Below the pieces are notes generated by a model. It ran no database searches. It was not told the origin of the DNA and saw only the letters and a program-made list of their open reading frames with translations. Made by a program: the position numbers and the translations under genes. From Oceaniglobus ichthyenteri (GTDB taxonomy: Bacteria; Pseudomonadota; Alphaproteobacteria; Rhodobacterales; Rhodobacteraceae), in contig NZ_QAGK01000002.1 of NCBI RefSeq assembly GCF_003057885.1, positions 372,001 through 436,000 on the forward strand: 64,000 nucleotides of DNA, given 5' to 3'. Shown here piece after piece: positions 24,855 through 34,254 of this stretch. Each line of letters begins with the position of its first letter. The first letter of the stretch is position 1.

Positions 24855-27550
24855 TCGGGCAAGGTTTGGGCGTAATCCCAACCGATGCTGGCGGTCCAAC
24901 TGGCGCGGGTCTGAAATTCGGCGGTCCGATCCACCTGAACCGTGCCGGTTGCGTCCTGGGCGATATCCTGTGCCATGCGTTCATTGGAAAACTGCATTTC
25001 GGCCCAGCCGTAATCACCGATATCATAAAGATATTCGGCCTTGGCCCGGAAAAACGCCACCCCTGACCGTTGATAGGGCAGATCATGCCCCACATCATCC
25101 AACGCGCGCCCTGCCCGATCCAGCAAATCGCGCACCTTGTCCCATTCGCCCCCCGCATCGACCAAGGCATCGGCATAGGCCAGCAGTTGATCCTTTTGGT
25201 TCACCGGCGTCATTCGATCCAGATAGGCGGGGTCATCCACATATTGCGCAAAAACCTCAACCACGCGGTTCGAATCCTGGGTACGGGCGCGCAATGTACT
25301 GGCATAATTGGTAATCACCGCCGATACCAGATTGGGCCGCCCGGTCAGCGGATCGATCATGTCAAATGCCTCGCGCGCGATCAGGGCCGCCTGATCCGTG
25401 CGCCCCAGACCAAGCAGCAATCGCGCCTGATCCGACAGGGTGAATGCGATGGTATCGGCATTGGGAAACGGGTGCAGGCGCGCGGTGGTGGTGGCGCGGT
25501 CCAGCCATTCGATGGCCTGTTCAATTTCACCGCGCCGTTGGTGGGCATTGTTCAGGGCAAATTCGGCATAGGCCACCAGACTGTGATAGGCGGGCAATCC
25601 GTCGCGCACCTGTCGGCGCAACGCGTTCAGACGCACCAGGCTGTCAGGCCCCAGTTCGGATTCAACCGCCGAGCCAATGATCGACAACTGACCATAGGCG
25701 CGCAACACTGTCAGATCGGGCGCGGTTTCGATGTCACGCTCAAATTCGGCCCGCAGGGCGGCGCGGGTTTGGGGGCCGGATATGTTCATTCCCGCCTCAA
25801 GCGCAACCGCTTGGGCAAACAGGCTCCATGCCGTCGGGGCGGCGGGGCGCGGCAGGGCCAACCAGCCCTCGATCCCCTGCAAGGCAGCGGTGTTTTGATC
25901 AAATATATACGCCAGATACACCCGCAGACTTTCGGCAACCATCCGCAGATCCGGGCGGATCGGATCGCGCATCGCATCCAGTGCCTCAAACACCCGCGCT
26001 GCTTCGGCCTGATCGGGGTCAGGGCCCCAGATGGCGGCGATCAATTCGACAATCAGCGGCACAGCCGGATCAATCCCGGGGGGGGCATTGCCAAATGCCG
26101 CGCGCAACGCGGCGATGTCGCCCAACGCCTGATCCCGGTATCCCCCAAGGCCAAGATACAGCGCCCGGTTCAACAGATACTGCGATGTTTCGGCGTCGGA
26201 TGTCTCGGCCAAGGCAATCATTACCCGATCCAGTGCAAGGTACTGACCGGCAAAGAATGCGCCCAGAACCCGCGTGCCATCCTGATCCAGCGTGATATCG
26301 GTTTGCACCAAACGCAACTCATCGGCAAAGGCAAAGGTGGCAAACCCCGGATCGCCCTGATCCAACAGGGAATGCAGCGCCAATACCTGAGAATCGTACC
26401 GTTCGCGCGTGCGCCGGATAATTTCGTATGCATTGCGAAAATGCTGTTGCCCCTGGGCGATATTGCCCAGATTGGTCTGAAATATCCCCAGATCCTGCTC
26501 GAACGTCACAAATCCTTCGGGGTTGATGCCCGCACGCCCGCGCAGAGCGTTCATATTTGATTCCAGAAATTCAATCGCGCCGACGGTATCGCCCATATTG
26601 TTGCGGATCATCGCAAGGCGTTGAATGTTTTTCAGATAATCATCATCAATCAGGTCATTCCGGGTCAGATAATCATGCCGCTCTTGCAAGGTGGCGCGCG
26701 CCGCTTCCAATGTGCCTGCCTCGCCCTGTAACAGGCCCAGAAACCCGCGAAAATACGACTGTGTCTGCGGATCGGACGCCGCCACATCGGGCGATGCGTC
26801 AAGATATTCGGCGTAAAGCTGTGCCAGAACGCCCGGATCATCGCCCGCGCGAAATGCGGCAAACACCCGGACGTAAACCAGAAACGCCACCATTTCCGGC
26901 GCGATCCAGCTGTGTTCAACGGTGGGGGCATCAAGATACGCCTGAAGAACATCAATCGCATCGGGCGCATTGGTCTGAAACGCTGTCGCGGCCAGATAGG
27001 CATGGGCCAGATCCTGTGTGACCACCAGATCGGCACGCCCCGCACTGGCCGCAAAGGCGGCGCGCAACAACAGATCGGCCTCGTTCAGGCGGTCATTGGC
27101 ATAGGCGGCCGCACCCTGAAACGCCATTGCCTCAATCCGGTAGGGATGATCGCGGTAGCCATCGACATCCAGCGCGCTGGCCACCGATGCGGCAAAGCGC
27201 GCGACCTCGTCCCAATCTTCGATCTTCAGATAATAACGCGCCAAGGCCAGATTGGGCAGATGTTTGGCCGACAGTCCAAGATTATTGGTGCTGAATGTGA
27301 GGTCATTGGCGGCTTCAAATCGCTGCAACGCCGCATCGGTGTTTCCGGCATGAAAGTCGGCCATGCCTGCCTCGATCATCGCAATGATGTCGCTGTCGGT
27401 TGGCGTGCGCGGGGCCTGCGCGGTGGGGGCCGCACCCCAGCTTTGTGATTGCGCGATGGCGGGGCCCGTCGCACACGCCATCCCCAGCGCAAGACAGATA
27501 ATCGGGCGACCAAAGGCCGCCCAACCGATATGCGCGTCAGTTTTGCGCAA
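24851..27550 (-). CDS. Large exported alpha-helical (TPR-like) repeat protein
   Basis: 899 aa from a TTG at 27550, which overlaps the upstream protease gene by 14 bases. This start supplies a full signal sequence (IICLALGMACATGPAIAQ); the first ATG, at 27481, would destroy it. The mature protein is almost entirely helix pairs with TPR-like spacing, such as AMIEAGMADFHAGNTDAALQ near the N-terminus and repeated LARYYLKIEDWDEVARF, ALNNAHQRRGEIEQAIEWL and YADALVDAGGEWDKVRDLL blocks. No catalytic motif was found. It is the last gene of a caspase-trypsin-repeat operon and convergent with the CHAT gene. It probably serves as a periplasmic scaffold or sensor for the neighbouring proteases; that role is inference. 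Confidence 0.75.
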   Translation of the reverse strand: MRKTDAHIGWAAFGRPIICLALGMACATGPAIAQSQSWGAAPTAQAPRTPTDSDIIAMIEAGMADFHAGNTDAALQRFEAANDLTFSTNNLGLSAKHLPNLALARYYLKIEDWDEVARFAASVASALDVDGYRDHPYRIEAMAFQGAAAYANDRLNEADLLLRAAFAASAGRADLVVTQDLAHAYLAATAFQTNAPDAIDVLQAYLDAPTVEHSWIAPEMVAFLVYVRVFAAFRAGDDPGVLAQLYAEYLDASPDVAASDPQTQSYFRGFLGLLQGEAGTLEAARATLQERHDYLTRNDLIDDDYLKNIQRLAMIRNNMGDTVGAIEFLESNMNALRGRAGINPEGFVTFEQDLGIFQTNLGNIAQGQQHFRNAYEIIRRTRERYDSQVLALHSLLDQGDPGFATFAFADELRLVQTDITLDQDGTRVLGAFFAGQYLALDRVMIALAETSDAETSQYLLNRALYLGLGGYRDQALGDIAALRAAFGNAPPGIDPAVPLIVELIAAIWGPDPDQAEAARVFEALDAMRDPIRPDLRMVAESLRVYLAYIFDQNTAALQGIEGWLALPRPAAPTAWSLFAQAVALEAGMNISGPQTRAALRAEFERDIETAPDLTVLRAYGQLSIIGSAVESELGPDSLVRLNALRRQVRDGLPAYHSLVAYAEFALNNAHQRRGEIEQAIEWLDRATTTARLHPFPNADTIAFTLSDQARLLLGLGRTDQAALIAREAFDMIDPLTGRPNLVSAVITNYASTLRARTQDSNRVVEVFAQYVDDPAYLDRMTPVNQKDQLLAYADALVDAGGEWDKVRDLLDRAGRALDDVGHDLPYQRSGVAFFRAKAEYLYDIGDYGWAEMQFSNERMAQDIAQDATGTVQVDRTAEFQTRASWTASIGWDYAQTLPD

Positions 27551-28607
27551 TGGTCTGTTCCAACCAGGGCAGATAGTTGGCCACCTTGGTATAGGCCGAG
27601 AACAGCGCCTGTTCATTGCAACCATTGCCCGCCTCACCCGACAGGCCCCAACTGACAACACCGGCCTGCACATAAGACCCGTCATCCAACGGCACCACCA
27701 AAGGCCCGCCGCTATCCCCCGAACACGACGTGCGCCCGCCCTCATAGGTGCCCGAGCACAACATATTTTCACTCAGCGGCAGCGGCGCGCGATCAATCAG
27801 CGCCTCCCAGGCGGCCTGTGCATCGTCCTGTTTCAGGTCAAAAATGCTGGCCGCTTCAGAGAACCCCTTGCTGGCGGCATTGGCCCGGGCCTCCATCACT
27901 GCGCCGTTGCATTGTTCGCGCGGCAACATCTGAATGCTGCCCTGACGCATTTCTGCCGGGCTGGTCTGACCGTTGATCAACCCCCAACCGGTGACAATCG
28001 TCGGCACACCGGGGCGATCCAGAACTTCGCCCAACTGGGCGTTTGGCACCTGAATCGTGCGATAGGCAGCGTTGGGTTTGCGGGCCAGTTTGACCAACGC
28101 GATATCATGGTTGAAATCATCCAGCGCGTAATCGGGGTGCTTGTACACCGCCTCGACCGGAACAAGATCACCGGTGCCATCCTGCAATGTGTTGGTCCCC
28201 ACCAGAATGTTGAACCGATCCGGGCTGATCGCGCGGCCGTTGCCGTTTTCATCGGGGAAAAACACGCAATGCGCGGCGGTCAAAACCCATTCATCCAGAA
28301 TGATCGTGCCGCCGCAAAACTGTGAATCCGGGGCCACGGGTCGGCCCCCGATCAACAGACCCACCTGCCAGGGCCACGCGCCTTCGGCAGCGATTTCACC
28401 GCCGATAACCCGCCCACCGCTGGATTCTGCGGCCTTTTCGGCGGCGGCGCGCGCTTTTGCCTTGGCTTCGCTTTCGGCAAACGCAAAGGGTGATCGCGCC
28501 GCCGTGTCCGTCGGCCCCACGGCCGAGGTTTCCTGCGCCGTGGCCGTGGCCGCAAATAGGGTTGCAACCACAAATCCGGTGAAAATATCTTGCTTTGAAA
28601 TAGGCAT
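27537..28607 (-). CDS. Exported S1A serine protease with zymogen-type pro-segment
   Basis: 356 aa from ATG 28607, which has a GGAGGAG ribosome site; the longer MNIWNQ start lacks one. A signal peptide ends near TATAQ (residue 25). A Lys/Ala/Glu-rich pro-segment leads to the activation-type junction GGR66-V67IGG, as in chymotrypsinogen. The triad is complete: His113 in LTAAHC, Asp168 in HDIALVKL, Ser299 in CSGDSGGP. The position equivalent to chymotrypsin 189 is Thr293, not Asp, so trypsin-like Arg/Lys cleavage and self-activation are not expected. An insertion of about 40 residues (236-275) precedes the Ser strand. It lies 26 bases after the caspase gene and overlaps the repeat-protein gene. 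It probably acts in the periplasm or outside the cell. Confidence 0.9.
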   Translation of the reverse strand: MPISKQDIFTGFVVATLFAATATAQETSAVGPTDTAARSPFAFAESEAKAKARAAAEKAAESSGGRVIGGEIAAEGAWPWQVGLLIGGRPVAPDSQFCGGTIILDEWVLTAAHCVFFPDENGNGRAISPDRFNILVGTNTLQDGTGDLVPVEAVYKHPDYALDDFNHDIALVKLARKPNAAYRTIQVPNAQLGEVLDRPGVPTIVTGWGLINGQTSPAEMRQGSIQMLPREQCNGAVMEARANAASKGFSEAASIFDLKQDDAQAAWEALIDRAPLPLSENMLCSGTYEGGRTSCSGDSGGPLVVPLDDGSYVQAGVVSWGLSGEAGNGCNEQALFSAYTKVANYLPWLEQTIAQN

Positions 28608-28633
28608 GGCGTTCTCCTCCTGGTTCCAAATAT

Positions 28634-30640
28634 TCATCGCGCCACCGGCACCAGGTGAAGCCGGGTGCGCGTGATGTTCAAAGGCGCAACCGCGCCGGTG
28701 AAACCGAAATTACGATTGGTCGCCGTCAGATCGGACGCCAATTCAAGATATAGCTGCAGGGCGGGCGCGCCGGGGCCGGCGCGGGTGATCGTGGGGTCGG
28801 CCAGCCCCGACAGCACCGTGCGCGCCGCGCCGGGCTGTGCCGGAACCGCCAGCACGATCAGTTCTTCCTGTCCGGGCAACCCGTTGGGGGTGCGAATTTC
28901 CAATCCGACCTCTTGCATTTCACCGAAATTGATCCGGTTCGACAGGCCCGGTTCGGGCCACAGCACCGATGTGTTGAAATCACGGTCGACATATAAAACC
29001 GTCACATCCTGCGCGGTTTTCGATGTATTGGTCAGTGACACCCACAACCGGTCGCAGGTGGTGACAGTCTGATCGGCCTCAAACGGGCCGACACCGGCCA
29101 CCGGCTCGGCACAACCATCGGCGGTGGGGTTGCCCAGCACACGCTCAATCTGTTGTTGCAGCCCGGCACCGGGCAGGGAAAATCCGACCGGCCCATGGGA
29201 TTCGGCCAGCGCCAGGGCCCGGCGCAACCGATACACCCGCGCCGCACGTTCGAAAAACCCGGCCGGATCAGCGCCCATGCGCGGGCTGCTGCCCGGGCCA
29301 TCGGGGTCAAGCACACCGTCAGGCCCGGTCAGGGCCAGGGTGCCGCCCGACAGTATAATCACCGCATCGGGGTTTTCGGCGTTCCATTCCACGCCCTCGG
29401 GCAGACCGGCGGCAACCAACCCGCCCAGCGCATCCAGGATCGGGCTGTGGTCGGCCGCATCCATCAACACCGGCACCGATAAACGAAACGGCGCCGGCAC
29501 GCCGGGGCGGCGTTGCACACCATAGCCCCGGGCGGGCATTTCGCCGCTTTCGACAATCAACTGGCCCTTGTCGGCCCCAACCTGTGACAGGGTCGCGCGG
29601 GCCACGGGAATGGTGCTGGTGGCGGTTTCGTACAGATCGAACACCGCGCCGTTGCCATAGCCCGACAGCAGCCCCGCCTTCAGTTCGCCGCGCTCAAACA
29701 CCACCCGGCGCGCACCGGGATCGGTTGAACCGAACACTGGCGTGGTCAGTGCCGGGCCTTCGCCATCGGGGGTTTGCACCGCCATTGCCGCGCCTTTTTG
29801 CAAGGTATCGGTGGCCCCGCGCAGGGCCTGTTCCCATGTCAGATCGGGCGTTTCGGCCAGTACCACCGCCAACGAGCGGGTGAAATCGCCATACCAATTT
29901 GACAGATCGGCCTTATCCCCCAGCGGATATTCAAACGACCGTTGATCCGATTGCGACGAATAAAGAAACGCAAACTGCCCCTCAAGCGGGGGCGCAACCG
30001 TGCCGGACACTTCGGGTGTGGGCAGATCCTCGGGCACGCCCAGAGTGGCGGATGAGATGAACCGTTCAGCGCCGGGCGCACTGCTGACGGCGCGAAATCC
30101 GGTGGCCGAATGGCAGGCATCGACAATCGCAATCAGCGTGGCGCCGGTGTTCAGGATTGCCTGAAACAGCGGTTGAAATTCATCATCGACGATGGCGTTT
30201 TCCACCGCACCAATTGTTCCGCTCCAGTTTTTGGCATCGGCGGGCAGGAAGATTTCATCATATCCCCCCGCCTCATCGCCGTTCAGGTCGGGTGCCTGCG
30301 CCCCGTGGCCCGAAAAATAAAAGATCACCGTGTCATCCGGCCCCGCCACCTGGGCCAAATCCGCCAGCCCCGACAGAATCGCGGCGCGGGTTGGCACCAC
30401 GGCGGGCGCGACGCCTTCGGGTAAGACAACGGTGGGTTCGGCCAACACCCGCACTTCGGTTGCGCCGCGCGCCAACAGAGTGCGCGCCATCAGGCCCACA
30501 TCGTTGATCGGGCCACGCAGATCGGCATCAAGATATTTGTAATCGCTCACCCCCACCAGCAGGGCGTGAACATCGGCCAGGGCCGAAGCGGCATTCAGGG
30601 TCAGACCCCCAGCCAGAAAAAGTGAGATCAGCGGTTTCAT
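28634..30640 (-). CDS. Exported caspase-family (C14) protease 1
   Basis: 668 aa from ATG 30640 (MKPLISLFLAGGLTLNAASALA signal peptide). The caspase-fold p20 domain opens with HALLVGVSDYKYL and LRGPINDVGLMARTL and has the catalytic dyad His112 (FSGHGAQ) and Cys176 (VDACHSATG). After the catalytic region come a long Ala/Gly-rich middle and a C-terminal beta domain (SLTNTSKTAQDVTVLYVDRD...LVLAVP-like) resembling DUF4384. The same layout is found in the second caspase of this cluster. Bacterial caspase homologues studied so far usually cleave after Arg or Lys. It is first gene of the caspase-trypsin-repeat operon, with the TGACA-N5-TGTCA repeat 51-65 bases upstream of the start. Confidence 0.9.
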   Translation of the reverse strand: MKPLISLFLAGGLTLNAASALADVHALLVGVSDYKYLDADLRGPINDVGLMARTLLARGATEVRVLAEPTVVLPEGVAPAVVPTRAAILSGLADLAQVAGPDDTVIFYFSGHGAQAPDLNGDEAGGYDEIFLPADAKNWSGTIGAVENAIVDDEFQPLFQAILNTGATLIAIVDACHSATGFRAVSSAPGAERFISSATLGVPEDLPTPEVSGTVAPPLEGQFAFLYSSQSDQRSFEYPLGDKADLSNWYGDFTRSLAVVLAETPDLTWEQALRGATDTLQKGAAMAVQTPDGEGPALTTPVFGSTDPGARRVVFERGELKAGLLSGYGNGAVFDLYETATSTIPVARATLSQVGADKGQLIVESGEMPARGYGVQRRPGVPAPFRLSVPVLMDAADHSPILDALGGLVAAGLPEGVEWNAENPDAVIILSGGTLALTGPDGVLDPDGPGSSPRMGADPAGFFERAARVYRLRRALALAESHGPVGFSLPGAGLQQQIERVLGNPTADGCAEPVAGVGPFEADQTVTTCDRLWVSLTNTSKTAQDVTVLYVDRDFNTSVLWPEPGLSNRINFGEMQEVGLEIRTPNGLPGQEELIVLAVPAQPGAARTVLSGLADPTITRAGPGAPALQLYLELASDLTATNRNFGFTGAVAPLNITRTRLHLVPVAR

Positions 30641-30690
30641 GCCGACAGAATGGCCCTTCCTTTGGCCCAGCGCAAGAAATCTGGGCAATG

Positions 30691-30705
30691 TGACAAGGAT
30701 TGTCA
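30691..30705. promoter_or_regulatory. Inverted repeat TGACA-AGGAT-TGTCA upstream of caspase 1
   Basis: Perfect 5+5 inverted repeat with a 5-base spacer in the 76-base gap between the patatin stop and the caspase 1 start. The same arms and spacing recur at 35613-35627 in the other promoter region of the cluster; the two sites share TGACAAG...TGTCA. It is a candidate operator for a dimeric regulator. The binding protein is unknown. Confidence 0.5.
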
Positions 30706-30716
30706 TTCGTGCAAGC

Positions 30717-32174
30717 TCAGTTTCGCAGCGGGGTGATCCGGCGCGCAGGCCCGGCGGCGGCCAGTGTCGCGCCGCCGTCCGTGATGCTGCGCAGAAAACC
30801 GTTTAGTTCCGGGTTCTTGCGGGTGGCCAGACGCCCCGCCTGAATGGCCATATCCACCTGTTCAACGCTCAGGCGCAGGCGGGTAGGAATGGCATTCAGT
30901 TCGGTTTGCATCGCCTCGGGAAGATCATCAAACGACGCCTGCCCGATAAAAAGTTTCACATCCCTGCAATCCCACCCGGCCAAATCGCCCCGCACCCGGC
31001 GCACGGCACTGGCGGGCAGCGCACAGCGATAGTCCACCAGATCCCGCTCCCAATCGGCCAATTCCAGGCGCATGGCGTCATATCCCGTGCGGCTTGCGGC
31101 ACTCATTGCGGAATTGGCGATGGACATGGCCAATTCCACCCCGCCCGGCCCGGGCAGGTTTTGCGTCCAGCCAAAATCACGGCTGACCCCGGCATTGGCG
31201 ACCAGAAACAGGATACGTTTTATCTTGATCGCTTCATCGGGCGACAGGGGGGAATGGGCCACTTCGGCCCGGGCCCGTTCGACCGACAGGCCGGTGGTGC
31301 CGAAATTATCGGTGATGCCGCCATCCAGCAGTTTGACGAACCTGATCTTGTCAGGGTCGGCATAGCTTTCCAAAGCGCGGGCATGGGCCTTCATCGCCGA
31401 GGAGGCTTCGGGGTTGAACCGCGCGGCGGTCAACCAATCGGGTTCCTGATAGGCACAGGCATCGCTGTGGGCCGTCAACACGATCGGCGCAAAGGCCAAT
31501 GGAAATGCCGCCGAGGCGCTGACCGCCTGGGAAATCGGATAAGACGACAGATCAGAACACAGCGCATCAAAGGTTTCGGCGCTGAACAAAAACGCGGTGT
31601 TGTTGGCCACATCGCTGGCATTGATCCAGGTGCGAATCCGCGATTTGCGCCGCAAATCCCCAAAGGTGGCCCCGTGAAACAGAGTTTCATCCAGAAACCG
31701 CCCAAAGGTATCGGCACCATTGGCCCCACCGGCCAACCCCCGCACCAAAGTAACCGGATTCAGGGGCGAGGTTGCCATGTATTTTTCGGCGTTTTTGATC
31801 AGGAATTTCTCGCGATACCCGCTTACCCATTCGGCGCCGAAATACCCAAAATGCGCCGCCGTGACCGACCCGCCCGAAACCCCGGTAACCAGACGCACAT
31901 CCGATAAAATGCCGTCGGTATCGGTGGGCGTGGCCGTGGCGGCGCGCAGCCCTTCCAACATTCCATGGGCAAAGGCCGAGGCCCGCATCCCACCGCCCGA
32001 AAACGCCAGCCCGACCCAGATTTCATCATCCCCCGGCACCGGCAAATCGCGATCAACCAATGACAGGTTGGGCGCGGCATTGGGCACATTCACCGGGGTA
32101 TTATACGCCGCACAGCCGAAAAGCCCGGTCAGTATAACCAGGCACGCGGCAGACAGCACAGGCAAGTTGGGCAT
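30717..32174 (-). CDS. Patatin-like phospholipase, predicted lipoprotein
   Basis: 485 aa. A hydrophobic N-terminus ends in GLFGC (Cys21), a slightly atypical lipobox, suggesting membrane anchoring on the periplasmic side. Patatin motifs are intact: oxyanion loop AFSGGGMRASAFAHG, nucleophile Ser100 in GVSGG and catalytic Asp284 in LLDGGITDN. Family members hydrolyse phospholipids or acyl esters (as ExoU and CapV do). Its start overlaps the histidine-kinase stop by one base, so it is co-translated with the two-component system. Its export and its place among proteases are unusual; most patatin effectors of bacterial defence systems are cytoplasmic. Confidence 0.88.
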   Translation of the reverse strand: MPNLPVLSAACLVILTGLFGCAAYNTPVNVPNAAPNLSLVDRDLPVPGDDEIWVGLAFSGGGMRASAFAHGMLEGLRAATATPTDTDGILSDVRLVTGVSGGSVTAAHFGYFGAEWVSGYREKFLIKNAEKYMATSPLNPVTLVRGLAGGANGADTFGRFLDETLFHGATFGDLRRKSRIRTWINASDVANNTAFLFSAETFDALCSDLSSYPISQAVSASAAFPLAFAPIVLTAHSDACAYQEPDWLTAARFNPEASSAMKAHARALESYADPDKIRFVKLLDGGITDNFGTTGLSVERARAEVAHSPLSPDEAIKIKRILFLVANAGVSRDFGWTQNLPGPGGVELAMSIANSAMSAASRTGYDAMRLELADWERDLVDYRCALPASAVRRVRGDLAGWDCRDVKLFIGQASFDDLPEAMQTELNAIPTRLRLSVEQVDMAIQAGRLATRKNPELNGFLRSITDGGATLAAAGPARRITPLRN

Positions 32175-33532
32175 CAGGAATCGTCGCTTATATCCGGCGG
32201 TGGGGCCACTTTAGGCCAAGCGATTGAAATCGCAAATCCCTTTTCCACCGCGGGCCGGGTCAACCGCGCGCCGTGCCGGGTGGCAATCGCCTGAACCAGG
32301 GCCAGGCCCAATCCGTGCCCAGTCACGGCGCGGTCGCGTTCGCCGCGCACGAACCGCTCAAACGCCAAATCCCCCAGATCATCGGGCAGGCCGGGGCCGG
32401 TATCGGTTATTGCCAGGATGTGACGGTCGCCCATGTGCGACAGGTGGGTGGTGATTGCATCGCCCGCTGCGCAAAATTTTATCGCATTGTCCAACAGGTT
32501 CGAAACAAGCTGCGCAATCAGGTTACGATCGCCCAGCACCCATAGGTCAGGCGTCAGATCAACGGCATAGGAAATCCCCTTGTCCTCGGCCAGGGGTTCG
32601 TACAATTCCGCCACCTCGCCCACCAGTTGGCCAAGGTTGACCGGCACAAGGCCCGGCGCGCTGCCCGATACCGCCTCGGCGCCGGAAATATCCAGCAGGG
32701 AATCGAAAATGCGAATCGCATCGCGCATTTCGGCGCGCACAGCATCCGAACCGGGCGAGCGATCCAGCTTTTGCAAAATGCGATTCAGCGGCGTGCGCAG
32801 TTCATGGGCAATGGCATCTGACAGGCGATATGTGGCCCGGTTCAGGTTTTGGATACGATCCAGCATTTGATGCACGTGGCGTTCAAGCTGGCCAAATTCA
32901 TCATCGCTGCGCCGCCCCGGCAGACGCGCGCCCAGATCCCCCGCCGCCACCCGGTCGGCCAATCGGTTCAACCGGTCAATCCGCCCGATGACAACGCGCG
33001 ACACGGCCAGCCCCGCCAATACCCCCACCAACACAAGGGCCAAACCCACCCCGACAATAGAGCGGCGCAAGGCGGCCAGCACCGTGTGCGCCGCTGTTTC
33101 ACTGCGCGCAATCAACAGCGGAAAGCCCCCCGGCAACATCCGCGCCACCCCGAGATATGGCGTTTGATCATGCTGAAACTGGCGCGCGCCCTCAATCGAA
33201 ACGGACCCTGCCAGCGCCGGTAAATCCGGTGGCCAGGCGTTTATATTGCCTGCCAACACCTCACCCTGTTTGCCTTGCAGCAGGAACAGCGCCTGTTCGG
33301 GCGCGGTGGTTTGGGCGCGAAATGCGATGGCTTCGCGCAACGCGATGATGCGGCGTTGATCATAAAGCGCGGCAAAAGCATCCACATCGCTGGCCAGCAG
33401 CGCGCGGTTTTGCGCCGCCAGTTCGCGCGCCGTCATCTGGTATTGCACCCCCATCGCGAGCAGCGACAACACGATGATTCCTGCCGCCACCGCCAATGTC
33501 AGGCGCAGCGCGGCCGAGCGTGCCAACATCAC
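32174..33532 (-). CDS. Membrane sensor histidine kinase of the peptidase cluster
   Basis: 452 aa, EnvZ/QseC-like layout: helix 1 (residues about 10-30), a periplasmic sensor of about 125 residues without a recognised fold, helix 2 (about 158-180), HAMP (about 180-232), HisKA with His243 in AIAHELRTPLN, and HATPase with NLLDNAIKF, ITDTGPGLPDD and GHGLGLALVQAIATRHG. It overlaps the response regulator gene by four bases and the patatin gene by one. Being encoded inside an operon of envelope hydrolases, it probably senses an envelope or periplasmic signal, possibly through the pseudo-HtrA protein. That link is inference. Confidence 0.92.
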   Translation of the reverse strand: MMLARSAALRLTLAVAAGIIVLSLLAMGVQYQMTARELAAQNRALLASDVDAFAALYDQRRIIALREAIAFRAQTTAPEQALFLLQGKQGEVLAGNINAWPPDLPALAGSVSIEGARQFQHDQTPYLGVARMLPGGFPLLIARSETAAHTVLAALRRSIVGVGLALVLVGVLAGLAVSRVVIGRIDRLNRLADRVAAGDLGARLPGRRSDDEFGQLERHVHQMLDRIQNLNRATYRLSDAIAHELRTPLNRILQKLDRSPGSDAVRAEMRDAIRIFDSLLDISGAEAVSGSAPGLVPVNLGQLVGEVAELYEPLAEDKGISYAVDLTPDLWVLGDRNLIAQLVSNLLDNAIKFCAAGDAITTHLSHMGDRHILAITDTGPGLPDDLGDLAFERFVRGERDRAVTGHGLGLALVQAIATRHGARLTRPAVEKGFAISIAWPKVAPPPDISDDS

Positions 33533-34239
33533 TGTGGTGCCCCGTCACCGCGCGCTGGATCAAACACATACCCTTCGCCCCGTTCGGTGTGGATAATCGC
33601 GCGCCCCGCTGCCGCCTCAAGTTTGCGGCGCAAACGGCCCACATGCACATCCACCACATTGGTTTGCGGATCAAAATGCAGGTTCCACACATGCTCGAGC
33701 AGTTGCATCCGCGTCACCACCTCGCCTGCGTTGCGGGCGAAAAACGTGATCAGTTTGAATTCTTTTGGCGACAGCGCCACATGGGTGCGGCCAATATGCA
33801 AAGTGCGCGCCTTGAGCCGGATTTCCAGATCGCCAAAGGCCAGCATATCGTTATCCAGCACCGTCATGGTATTGCGCCGCAACAGCGCGCGCAGGCGGGC
33901 GCGCAATTCATCCGGATCAAACGGTTTGGCCAGATAATCATCGGCGCCTTTTTCCAAGCCTTCGATCTTGTTACTGGCGCGGCCCAGCGCGCTGACCACC
34001 AGGATCATCGCCTTTGATCCGGCGGCGCGCATTTTCGCGATGGCATCCACCCCGTCGCCACCGGGCAGCATCCGGTCCATCACGATCACCGCGAATTTCG
34101 CCAGCCCCGCCGCCTGTACCCCATCGGCCCAGTTGCGCATGATCACCGGCTCACCGCCCAAATCGCGCACGGCATCGGCCAGGGCGCTGGCGGTTTCGGG
34201 GTCGTCCTCGACGATCAGGATGCGGGCAATGTCTGTCAT
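33529..34239 (-). CDS. OmpR/PhoB-family response regulator
   Basis: 236 aa. Receiver domain: acidic pocket Glu11-Asp12, phospho-acceptor Asp55 in VIVMDRMLPGGDG, the Ser switch in VVSALG and Lys in AKPFDPDEL. The C-terminal winged helix shows VALSPKEFKLITFFARNAGEVVTRMQLLEHVW and VDVHVGRLRRKLE. It lies 15 bases downstream of the pseudo-HtrA gene and is coupled to the kinase. It is a likely regulator of the neighbouring hydrolase genes; the TGACA-N5-TGTCA repeats are candidate sites, although OmpR-family proteins more often bind direct repeats. Confidence 0.94.
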   Translation of the reverse strand: MTDIARILIVEDDPETASALADAVRDLGGEPVIMRNWADGVQAAGLAKFAVIVMDRMLPGGDGVDAIAKMRAAGSKAMILVVSALGRASNKIEGLEKGADDYLAKPFDPDELRARLRALLRRNTMTVLDNDMLAFGDLEIRLKARTLHIGRTHVALSPKEFKLITFFARNAGEVVTRMQLLEHVWNLHFDPQTNVVDVHVGRLRRKLEAAAGRAIIHTERGEGYVFDPARGDGAPQ

Positions 34240-34254
34240 GATATGAACCTTAGA

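Noticed and set aside
25268-25285. GGTTCGAATCC string resembling a tRNA T-arm
   Set aside because: It lies inside the repeat-protein reading frame, and no acceptor, D or anticodon arm can be drawn around it.
27551-27772. 74-residue upstream extension of the repeat protein
   Set aside because: It runs inside the serine protease gene in another frame, is rich in Arg/Cys/Trp typical of shadow frames, and buries the signal peptide.
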